Source: CAZUQP01 sp964622455 (GTDB lineage Bacteria > Pseudomonadota > Gammaproteobacteria > DSM-16500). From it: 24,087 bases of DNA. The notes beneath the pieces were generated by a model, which was not told where the DNA came from, made no database searches, and was given only the letters and a program-made list of their open reading frames with translations. Numbering within the stretch: the stretch's first letter is position 1; every line of letters starts with the position of its first letter. The position numbers and the translations under genes are program-made. The stretch spans positions 1 through 24,087 of the forward strand of contig CAZUQP010000031.1 in the NCBI GenBank assembly GCA_964622455.1, read 5' to 3'. Positions 13,970 through 20,579 of this stretch are shown piece by piece.

Positions 13970-15157
13970 ATGGGTAAAAATAACGAAAACGCGATAGTTT
14001 TAATCATGTTGTATTGTATAGCCTTTATAGGTGTTTTTGCGGTGGATTTTTATTTACCGGCTATCCCAAGAATAGCGGTAGAATTTAAATCAGACCCAGG
14101 AGCCATTGCTCTTACAATGAGTAGTTACACATTTACTTTTGCTTTGGGGCATTTAATCGTTGGCGCTACTTCAGACCATTGGGGGCGTAAACGAACTTTT
14201 GAGACAGGTCTTCTCATTTCAATAGTGGGTACTTTTTTTTGCATGATATCAAATAATTTCTGGGAGTTATTCATTGCTCGCGGCATCCAGGGATTTGGTT
14301 TATCTTGCTTTGTATTAACAAATGCTATTATTAGAGATGTTTTTTCTAACGAAATTGCGGTAAGAATTAGAATATCTAGAAATCTTGTTGCATACTTTTT
14401 GATTGCGATAGCGCCTAGTATTGGGGTAATTGTACTTCACTTTTCTAATTGGCGAATGATTTTCGCTATATTTTTGCTTTTTAGCGCTTTAATATTTATT
14501 TATATTAAATTTTTTGGAGTAGAAACAAATAAAAAATTGAATCATGATTTTAACTTAGTTGTTACGTTAAAACAATTTATCTTGATTGTGAAACACCGCA
14601 CATTTCTTAAGTTTTCATCTATATCTACGTTAGCTTATTCAGTTCATTTTTGCTTTGTTACTATTTCGTCTAATTTATTATTAAATAAGATGAACCTTCC
14701 TTCGAATATTTATGGAAAATGCATGTTTGGGTATGGTGTCTCTTTTTTAATTGGCGCTGTACTTGCTATGTATTTAATCAAGAAACTTAATATGTCGCGT
14801 CTCTTAGAGATAGGCGCAATTACCTTGATTATTGGAGGCGTAATTCTATTAATAAGTTTTCTAATGGGCAAAATATCTTTATTATCTTTATCAATAGCGG
14901 TGATTGTATGTGTTATTGGAATATCCTTTGTTACTCCCTGTGCGGTAACATTTGCGATGGCTGAATTTGAGAATCAAGCTGGCTCAGCATCGGCGTGTTT
15001 GGGCGTCATGCAATTTACTATAGCTGCACTATTGAGTGCTGTAGTGAATATAGCTTTTGGATACAGTATAATGCTCATCGGGTTATTGGCAATAATGACA
15101 GGTTTGCCTGCATATTTTCCCGACTTTGACACTTCCCAACGCGCCCTGAGCTCCTGA
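13970..15157 (+). CDS. MFS exporter, Bcr/CflA-like
   Basis: A 395-residue inner-membrane protein with about 12 hydrophobic segments. The N-terminal half has the hallmarks of the Bcr/CflA drug-efflux family (DHA1): FAVDFYLPAIPRIAVEFKSDP in the first segment and loop, MSSYTFTFALGHLIVGATSDHWGRKRTF (the MFS loop 2-3 motif 'SDrwGRr'), and FIARGIQGFGLSCFVLTNAIIRDVF. Proton-driven export of small molecules is the known role of this family. As the last gene of the plus-strand operon, 55 bases after the ATP-grasp gene, it is the obvious candidate to export the cluster's product and protect the producer. The end of the coding region turns GC-richer (DFDTSQRALSS), close to where the island appears to stop. 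Confidence 0.9.
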   Translation: MGKNNENAIVLIMLYCIAFIGVFAVDFYLPAIPRIAVEFKSDPGAIALTMSSYTFTFALGHLIVGATSDHWGRKRTFETGLLISIVGTFFCMISNNFWELFIARGIQGFGLSCFVLTNAIIRDVFSNEIAVRIRISRNLVAYFLIAIAPSIGVIVLHFSNWRMIFAIFLLFSALIFIYIKFFGVETNKKLNHDFNLVVTLKQFILIVKHRTFLKFSSISTLAYSVHFCFVTISSNLLLNKMNLPSNIYGKCMFGYGVSFLIGAVLAMYLIKKLNMSRLLEIGAITLIIGGVILLISFLMGKISLLSLSIAVIVCVIGISFVTPCAVTFAMAEFENQAGSASACLGVMQFTIAALLSAVVNIAFGYSIMLIGLLAIMTGLPAYFPDFDTSQRALSS

Positions 15158-15207
15158 AAGCTGTGTCACCGCGCGGCTAAGAGGTCTGGTAATGCTTCCG
15201 ATATAAA

Positions 15208-15987
15208 TTAACGCTTACGAGAGGATGAAGGACGAGGCTTGCCATCTAGAAAAGCGGATTTGTCTTTTTGTTCTTCTTGTTTAGATAATTTTGCTTGATT
15301 TTCAGGATTTTTTTGCATCTGTCTCATGAGCGTTTTTAAAAACATAGCTTCAGGGCCAAGCCACGTTTTGAATTTTTCAAAAATAGGATTATTTCGCTTA
15401 ATAGTCCCACCGTGCTGTAGATCTAATAAAGGTGCTCCGCTTAAATCAACAGTCGTTTTTTGGAATTCTTCTTTGAATGCTTCTTCAATTTTATTGAGCT
15501 CAATAATGTAGTTATCGTCTAAAGCAGTTCTGGCCGTGCCTTCCTTTTGGGAGGGGGCTAAATCGCTTCGTAAAGGCAGTGTTTTAGCTTTGTAATTTAA
15601 AAACCCCCGTTTTTTTGCTTCAATAACTTCCCGATGATCTTTTTCAGCTTTTTCTTTATTTTGTAAATTCTCGATTTTTTCATCAGTAATTTCTATTCGT
15701 TTTTTTTCTTCCTCTGTTTGCTCTTCTTTGAGTTCTTGGTAGTCTTGCTTTTGTTTTTTTTCAAGTTCAACTTTTTGCTTAGCGCCAATGCGAATACTGG
15801 ATGAGGTGGAGCTTTCTTCATCGTGCGCAGGAATATTTGATTTTTCCTTGATCCCGCTGCCGCGGCAGGTTGAGCAAATCGCGCCGTAAATGGTGCCTTT
15901 TGTGCCGCTAATCTGAAGAAAGGCGGACAAGGGTTTTGTCATACCACAGGCTGTACAAATACGTGTTAATTGTTTGCTTTTAGTCAT
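15208..15987 (-). CDS. Hypothetical zinc-ribbon and coiled-coil protein (259 aa)
   Basis: I do not know the family. The N-terminus carries a probable treble-clef or zinc-ribbon of the form C11-x2-C14 ... C38-x2-C41 (ICTACGMTKPLSAF ... ICSTCRGSG), similar in look to small domains in phage and bacterial proteins of unknown role. Residues about 65-125 are a highly charged Lys/Glu/Gln stretch that should form a coiled coil. A helical C-terminal part follows, and the chain ends PRPSSSRKR. No membrane segment or signal is present. No Shine-Dalgarno is seen, but the zinc-ribbon begins at residue 11, so the start is plausible. In a Dot/Icm organism, a cytosolic coiled-coil protein with a polar, charged tail could be an effector; that is speculation. 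Confidence 0.75.
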   Translation of the reverse strand: MTKSKQLTRICTACGMTKPLSAFLQISGTKGTIYGAICSTCRGSGIKEKSNIPAHDEESSTSSSIRIGAKQKVELEKKQKQDYQELKEEQTEEEKKRIEITDEKIENLQNKEKAEKDHREVIEAKKRGFLNYKAKTLPLRSDLAPSQKEGTARTALDDNYIIELNKIEEAFKEEFQKTTVDLSGAPLLDLQHGGTIKRNNPIFEKFKTWLGPEAMFLKTLMRQMQKNPENQAKLSKQEEQKDKSAFLDGKPRPSSSRKR

Positions 15988-16288
15988 GTTCGGGAGTTAG
16001 TAACAGTTTGTTAGAACAGATTATGCTTCTTGCAATTTTAATCAAAACGCCGAAAACATAACTAGTAGGTAAAAAATACATAACCAGTATTCTAAAGAAA
16101 ATTCAAATTTTAAGCAAATTGCTTATCTGTAATTTAGTGTAAGATTTTGTCTATTAAAAGCGTCAGCAATTCCACTTCCCGCAGCTAAAAAAACGAAAGG
16201 GTTGCGAGAGTAATGCATATTAGAGTATCCTCAACGCGTTGATTATTAGTATGAATATAATATGCGATTTTAATGGAGAAAGAAGAAC
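15988..16288. other. Intergenic gap upstream of hfq
   Basis: Besides the possible small ORF at 16123-16218, this gap holds an exact TATAAT at 16256-16261, 27 bases before the hfq ATG and without a clear -35. There is also TTGCGA (16202-16207) followed 18 bases later by TATCCT (16226-16231). Either could start hfq transcription. GGAGAAAGAAG near 16275-16285 gives the hfq ribosome site. The usual upstream partner miaA is absent. Confidence 0.3.
16123..16218 (-). CDS. Possible 31-residue small protein
   Basis: A 31-codon frame starts MHYSRNPFVFLAAGSG and ends in TAA. GAGGA lies nine bases before its ATG, a reasonable ribosome site. It sits in the 301-base gap (15988-16288) between the zinc-ribbon gene and hfq, opposite to hfq. 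There is one short hydrophobic stretch and no recognisable motif. It may be real or chance. Confidence 0.25.
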   Translation of the reverse strand: MHYSRNPFVFLAAGSGIADAFNRQNLTLNYR

Positions 16289-16579
16289 ATGACAAAAGGG
16301 CCATCATTACAAGATCCTTTCTTAAATACGCTCAGAAAAGAAAAGGTACCCGTTTCGATTTATTTAGTAAATGGAATCAAGCTGCAAGGGCTAATCGAGT
16401 CATTCGATCAATTTGTCGTATTACTTAAAAATACAGTCAGCCAAATGGTTTATAAGCATGCGATCTCAACAGTTGTGCCAGCACGCAATGTTTCTTCTCC
16501 CATGGATTATAGCAATATGAATGGCAGTAGTAATGGGCATAATGGTACTTCAAGTCAATCTGCTCCCAGTAAAGAATAA
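16289..16579 (+). CDS. hfq: RNA chaperone Hfq
   Basis: Hfq forms a ring hexamer that pairs small RNAs with target mRNAs. The Sm core is complete: LQDPFLNTLRKEKVPVSIYLVNGIKLQGLIESFDQFVVLLKN (Sm1) and VYKHAISTVVPAR (Sm2 with the Y-K-H RNA-binding triad at the proximal face). The N-terminal Q8, D9 and F11-type residues are in place. The C-terminal tail is a short Ser/Asn/Gly-rich disordered stretch, giving 96 residues. A strong purine-rich site precedes the ATG. In most gamma-proteobacteria the order is miaA-hfq-hflX-hflK-hflC; here miaA is missing and hflX survives only as a remnant right after the hfq stop. Confidence 0.98.
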   Translation: MTKGPSLQDPFLNTLRKEKVPVSIYLVNGIKLQGLIESFDQFVVLLKNTVSQMVYKHAISTVVPARNVSSPMDYSNMNGSSNGHNGTSSQSAPSKE

Positions 16580-16693
16580 ATGCATCCGAGGGTGATAAGA
16601 TTGATAGACTGCCCAAAAGGCGGTGAACGTGCTGTGCTTGTGCGCTTTGCTGGTCGTCCGGATGCGCACGCAGGGCTCTCTTTGAACAAATAA
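16580..16693 (+). pseudogene. hflX: hflX remnant (N-terminal 37 codons)
   Basis: Directly after the hfq stop a frame starts at ATG and reads 37 codons before TAA. Its middle, IDCPKGGERAVLVRFAG, looks like the conserved beginning of HflX GTPases ('..GeRAlLVhl'), and it lies exactly where hflX stands in the hfq-hflX-hflK-hflC order. All GTPase motifs are missing, since about 390 codons are gone and hflK begins 100 bases later. I read it as a deleted hflX whose start is still visible. A small, unrelated peptide gene is the alternative. There is no clear ribosome site, as expected for a coupled downstream gene. Confidence 0.6.
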
Positions 16694-16715
16694 AGCATTA
16701 GAAAAGAAATGCTGG

Positions 16716-16744
16716 TTGCGTATCTAGTCATTGCACTCTAGAAT
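16716..16744 (+). promoter_or_regulatory. Predicted promoter for hflKC-purA
   Basis: TTGCGT (16716-16721) and TAGAAT (16739-16744) are spaced 17 bases apart, four and five of six to consensus. It lies after the hflX remnant and 48 bases before the hflK ATG. A new promoter here would free hflK from the broken hflX. Confidence 0.45.
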
Positions 16745-16792
16745 TCTCACATCTTATGTATTATACGTTTTGGTTTTGAACGGGGTGTACCT

Positions 16793-17995
16793 ATGCCGTG
16801 GAATGAACCCGGTGACAAAGATGATAATCAGAAAGACCCTTGGGGCGGTAAGCGGGGCCAAAATCCTCCTGATCTTGATAAGATTCTTGGTGGTATTCTT
16901 CGTAAATTACGCGAGATCATGAAGGGCACGCAAAAAAAGGTGCCATCTTCTTTTCAACCTTCCCATTTTAAAGAATATCAATATGGTGCGGGAATTCTTC
17001 TAGGGCTTATCCTCATCCTCTGGTTTATTTCCGGATTATTTATCGTGAATCCTGCTGAGGAAGCGGTTATTTTACGTTTAGGAAAATATGAGACCACGAT
17101 GCAGCCCGGGCTCCATTGGTATGCGCGTTTTATTGATACTAAATATTTGGTCGATGTCCAAAAGATTTATTCTTTTTCTTTGCAAGGCGATTTTCTCACA
17201 AAATCGTCTGATCAAAATGATATGCCGAGTGCATATATTCAATTGAGTAGTAAAAAAGTGCCGGGCTCTTTAGATCAATCGAAGAATTTGGTGAATGTAG
17301 AATTGAATGTTCAATATCGAATTAATGATCCAGATGCTTATTTATTTAATGTCGTGAATCCAGATGATACGATCCAGCAAGTGGCATCAGGCGCGCTTTC
17401 GGATGTGATTGGCACGATGAAATTAGATGAAGTACTCACCACAGGACGAGAGTTAGTGAGTTCTGGCGTTTTTGAGCGTACCAAACAAGTACTCAATAAT
17501 TATCGTTCGGGTTTAGAGGTGATTGCGGTGACGTTACGTAAAGTGCAAGCGCCTGATCAAGTACAGGCAGCCTTTAATGATGTTAACCGTGCAGAGCAAG
17601 ACCGCGCGACTTATATTCAGCAAGCGCAAGCGTATGCGAGTAAAGTGGTGCCGCTTGCTCAAGGAAATGCAGCGCGCACTTTGGCAGATGCAACGGGATA
17701 TCAACAACAAGTTGTTTTGACAGCGCAAGCTAATGTGGCGAGATATCAAGCGTTGTTGAAAGCCTATCTTGGCGCGCCTGATGTCACGCGAGAACGTATG
17801 TATTTAGATACCATGCAAACGGTTTTACAGAATACGACAAAAATATTAGTGGATGTATCGGGTAATAATTTATTGTACTTACCGCTAGATAAATTATTAA
17901 AACAGGATTTGAATGATAAGGAATCATTCACTCAAAATGGATCAATGAATACAATCCGCTCGCAACCGTCAATGGCCGGGGAGGAAAATAAATGA
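16793..17995 (+). CDS. hflK: HflK, SPFH-domain subunit of the HflKC-FtsH complex
   Basis: HflK and HflC form a large membrane complex around the FtsH protease and modulate its activity. The 400-residue protein has a typical Gly/Asp/Lys-rich cytosolic N-terminus (MPWNEPGDKDDN..DPWGGKRG) and a single membrane helix at about 66-84 (GAGILLGLILILWFISGLF). The SPFH/band 7 domain starts at FIVNPAEEAVILRLGKYETTMQPGLHWY. Further along, VNVELNVQYRINDPDAYLFNV and a Gln/Ala-rich helical part AEQDRATYIQQAQAYASKVVPLAQG fit the family. The first 11 codons overlap an unrelated short frame. A GGGG sequence lies a few bases before the ATG. The stop overlaps the hflC start by ATGA, so the two subunits are translated together. 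Confidence 0.96.
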   Translation: MPWNEPGDKDDNQKDPWGGKRGQNPPDLDKILGGILRKLREIMKGTQKKVPSSFQPSHFKEYQYGAGILLGLILILWFISGLFIVNPAEEAVILRLGKYETTMQPGLHWYARFIDTKYLVDVQKIYSFSLQGDFLTKSSDQNDMPSAYIQLSSKKVPGSLDQSKNLVNVELNVQYRINDPDAYLFNVVNPDDTIQQVASGALSDVIGTMKLDEVLTTGRELVSSGVFERTKQVLNNYRSGLEVIAVTLRKVQAPDQVQAAFNDVNRAEQDRATYIQQAQAYASKVVPLAQGNAARTLADATGYQQQVVLTAQANVARYQALLKAYLGAPDVTRERMYLDTMQTVLQNTTKILVDVSGNNLLYLPLDKLLKQDLNDKESFTQNGSMNTIRSQPSMAGEENK

Positions 17996-18909
17996 ATCCA
18001 CGCACTAAAATTTCTATTGTAGTTGCTGCTCTCGTCATTTTTTTTACATTAGTCACGAGTGTTTTTATTGTCAATGAAGGTGAGCAAGCGTTGATTTTAC
18101 GCTTAGGAAAAATTGTCAGTGATAAAAAAACAGGAACGCCTAAAGTATTACTGCCGGGACTCCATTTTAAACTTCCCTTCGTAGATAGCGTGCGTATTTT
18201 TGATATTCGTATGCAAGAATTAGCAACTTCCACAGCAAAACCTTTGACGGTTGTTACCAAGGAACAAACTTATTTAGTTGTTGACTATTTTGCGAAATGG
18301 CATGTGAGCCAATTAGCAAAATTTTATACGAGCACAGGCGGCAGTGTCAGTTGGGCAGAAACTTTATTAGAACAACGTCTAAATGATATTGTGCGCGCAG
18401 AGTATGGTAAACGAACCAGCGATCAAGCGATTTCTCTTGATCGTGCAAACATGATGGCTGCGATCAGAGAACAAGCTAATACCGTTGGAAAAGACCAAGG
18501 AATTGGCGTTGTTGATGTGCGCATTCAACAAATTACTTTACCTAAAGATGTCATGGATTCTGTTTTTAAACGCATGGAAACAGAACGTAAACAATTTGCA
18601 GAAGCAAAACGTGCAGAGGGCGTCGAAAAATCAGAAGAAATTAAGGCGCTTGCGGACCAACAAGTGACGGTCATTAAAGCGCGAGCGCTGATGCAAGGGG
18701 CAGCTGTTCGCGCAAAGGGTGATTCAGATGCTGCGCAAATTTATTCTGCGGCTTACAGTGCAAATCCAAATTTTTATTCATTTTATCGAAGTTTAGAAGC
18801 GTATCAAAATAGCTTTGCTCATAAAACAGATATGCTAGTGTTAAAGCCAGAAGGGAGATTTTTTAATTATTTCCATGGCGGGCAAAGTAGTAACGCGAGC
18901 AAAAAATAA
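17992..18909 (+). CDS. hflC: HflC, SPFH-domain subunit of the HflKC-FtsH complex
   Basis: Partner of HflK. The 305-residue protein has a short N-terminus, one membrane helix (about residues 6-24, ISIVVAALVIFFTLVTSVFIV) and the SPFH domain starting at NEGEQALILRLGKIV. It continues LPGLHFKLPFVDSVRIFDIRMQEL, then QTYLVVDYFAKWHV and GIGVVDVRIQQITLPKDVMDSVFKRMETERKQFAEAKRAEG, the most conserved part of HflC. GGAGG lies in the end of hflK, nine bases before the ATG, and the ATGA overlap couples the two genes. The tail beyond LVLKPEGRFFNYF is short and polar. Confidence 0.97.
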   Translation: MNPRTKISIVVAALVIFFTLVTSVFIVNEGEQALILRLGKIVSDKKTGTPKVLLPGLHFKLPFVDSVRIFDIRMQELATSTAKPLTVVTKEQTYLVVDYFAKWHVSQLAKFYTSTGGSVSWAETLLEQRLNDIVRAEYGKRTSDQAISLDRANMMAAIREQANTVGKDQGIGVVDVRIQQITLPKDVMDSVFKRMETERKQFAEAKRAEGVEKSEEIKALADQQVTVIKARALMQGAAVRAKGDSDAAQIYSAAYSANPNFYSFYRSLEAYQNSFAHKTDMLVLKPEGRFFNYFHGGQSSNASKK

Positions 18910-18920
18910 ATGAGGTATCG

Positions 18921-19103
18921 ATGCAATTATTTCTGATGGCTATCGCTCTGGTGTTTGTCCTGGAGGGATTGCTGCCTTTTCTTGCGCCGCACCTGTGGCG
19001 TCGTGTGATGCAAAATATGTTAATTCAGCCGGATAAAACAGTACGCATGATCGGATTAGTCAGCATGCTGATTGGCCTCGGCTTGCTGTACTTATTAAAT
19101 TAA
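18921..19103 (+). CDS. DUF2065 small membrane protein
   Basis: A 60-residue protein with two hydrophobic helices joined by a basic loop (APHLWRRVMQNMLIQPDKTVRMIG). This is the DUF2065 pattern (E. coli YjeT), normally encoded between hflC and purA, exactly as here. The function is unknown; the position suggests an accessory role with the HflKC membrane complex. GAGG sits a few bases before the ATG. The gene lies 11 bases after hflC and 12 bases before purA, so it is part of the same transcript. Confidence 0.92.
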   Translation: MQLFLMAIALVFVLEGLLPFLAPHLWRRVMQNMLIQPDKTVRMIGLVSMLIGLGLLYLLN

Positions 19104-19115
19104 AAAGAGAATTGT

Positions 19116-20411
19116 ATGGGAAAAAGTATCGTTATCCTCGGCAGTCAATGGGGCGACGAAGGCAAAGGAAAAGTAGTGGATTTGCTGATGGCGGATGCGG
19201 CCGTTGTCACACGTTTTCAGGGCGGACATAATGCGGGCCATACGTTAGTCATCGACGGTAAAAAAACCATTTTGCGTTTAATCCCATCGGGTATTTTACA
19301 TCCGCATGTGCTGTGTCTCATTGGTAATGGTGTTGTGTTATCACCCAGCGCATTATTACAAGAAATCAACGAACTTGAACAACGGGGTATTGCAGTCACC
19401 GAACGTTTGCGGATCAGTGAAGCGTGTACTTTGATTTTACCGTATCACGTGGCGCTCGATCAGGCGCGGGAAAGTGCAAAAGGCAAAGCTGCGATCGGTA
19501 CAACGGGACGCGGTATTGGTCCTGCGTATGAAGATAAAGTAGCGCGTCGAGCAATACGGTTTGGCGATTTATTTGATGAAAAATGTTTTAAAGAAAAATT
19601 AACGGACGTCATGGATTACCATAATTTTATGCTAAAACACTATTATCATCGCGATGAACTTTCTTTTGCTGAAGTGTGTGATAACACACTTGCTTTGGTG
19701 CCAAAACTCGCTTCTATGCGCGCTGATGTCGTTGCACTTTTAGCGGAGCACCGCGCAAAAAATCAAAATATTATTTTTGAAGGTGCGCAAGGAACGCTTT
19801 TGGATGTCGATCATGGCACTTATCCTTTTGTAACTTCATCTAACACGATTGCAGGTGCTGCAAGTACGGGCAGTGGTTACGGGCCGCGTTATTTTGATTA
19901 TATTTTAGGAATCATGAAAGCGTACACAACGCGTGTGGGCGCTGGCCCTTTTCCAACGGAATTACAAGATGATGTTGGGAAGCATTTAGCGAAACGCGGC
20001 AATGAATTTGGTTCAGTGACGGGCCGTCCAAGACGGTGTGGCTGGTTAGACATGATTATTTTACGTCGTTCAGCGTTGCTGAACAGTTTTTCTGGATTAT
20101 GCGTTACAAAATTAGATGTGTTAGATGGTTTGGAAACTATTCGCATCTGTACACGGTATCGGTTGAACAATAAAGAAATCGATCATATGCCGATGAATGT
20201 AACTGATCTTGCTTTATGTGAACCGATTTATGAAGAATTACCCGGCTGGACAGAATCAACTGCGGGCATCAAAACATTTGACCAATTACCTAAAAACGCT
20301 AAACAATATTTACGGCGCGTGGAAGAATTAATGGAGACTCCGATTGATATGATTTCAACGGGGCCGGATCGCACAGAAACGATTGTGTTGCGTCATCCGT
20401 TAGCGATATAA
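19116..20411 (+). CDS. purA: Adenylosuccinate synthetase
   Basis: PurA joins IMP and aspartate with GTP to form adenylosuccinate, the first committed step to AMP. The 431-residue length is standard. Seen motifs: GSQWGDEGKGKVVD at the N-terminus (GTP/IMP loop, catalytic Asp), the GGHNAGHT segment, IGTTGRGIGPAYEDK, FEGAQGTLLDVDHGTYPFVTSSN, and VTGRPRRCGWLDM, with ISTGPDRTETI near the end. All catalytic regions look intact. The start has AGAGAA a few bases upstream. It is the last gene of the hfq-hfl cluster and the tRNA-Leu follows on the other strand. Confidence 0.98.
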   Translation: MGKSIVILGSQWGDEGKGKVVDLLMADAAVVTRFQGGHNAGHTLVIDGKKTILRLIPSGILHPHVLCLIGNGVVLSPSALLQEINELEQRGIAVTERLRISEACTLILPYHVALDQARESAKGKAAIGTTGRGIGPAYEDKVARRAIRFGDLFDEKCFKEKLTDVMDYHNFMLKHYYHRDELSFAEVCDNTLALVPKLASMRADVVALLAEHRAKNQNIIFEGAQGTLLDVDHGTYPFVTSSNTIAGAASTGSGYGPRYFDYILGIMKAYTTRVGAGPFPTELQDDVGKHLAKRGNEFGSVTGRPRRCGWLDMIILRRSALLNSFSGLCVTKLDVLDGLETIRICTRYRLNNKEIDHMPMNVTDLALCEPIYEELPGWTESTAGIKTFDQLPKNAKQYLRRVEELMETPIDMISTGPDRTETIVLRHPLAI

Positions 20412-20422
20412 CCCAAGAAGTG

Positions 20423-20506
20423 TGCCGAGGAGAGGACTCGAACCTCCACAGGGTTGCCCCCACAAGTACCTGAAACTTGCGTGTCTACCAGTTTCACCAC
20501 CTCGGC
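20423..20506 (-). tRNA. tRNA-Leu (anticodon CAG)
   Basis: Reading the minus strand, acceptor halves GCCGAGG and CCTCGGC pair perfectly. The D-arm GTGAAACTGGTAGACAC is of the Leu type. The anticodon stem CAAGT/ACTTG encloses the loop TTCAGGT, giving anticodon CAG. There is a long variable arm (TGGGGGCAACCC) and a T-arm with GGTTCGAGTCC. The 84 bases end in discriminator A. The next bases read CAC, so the CCA end is not encoded and must be added. It lies between purA and recG, antisense to both. Confidence 0.95.
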
Positions 20507-20579
20507 TGTGACGAAGCACTTTACTGAGTCAGATTTTTTTTGTCAATGCGGAAAAAAATTGAAAACAGAAAACCCTACA

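Noticed and set aside
17534..17749. 71-codon minus-strand ORF inside hflK
   Set aside because: Shadow frame of a well-supported gene.
20454..20579. N-terminal extension of recG
   Set aside because: The extension is the complement of the tRNA-Leu gene and its flank. RecG from 20580 has the normal length.
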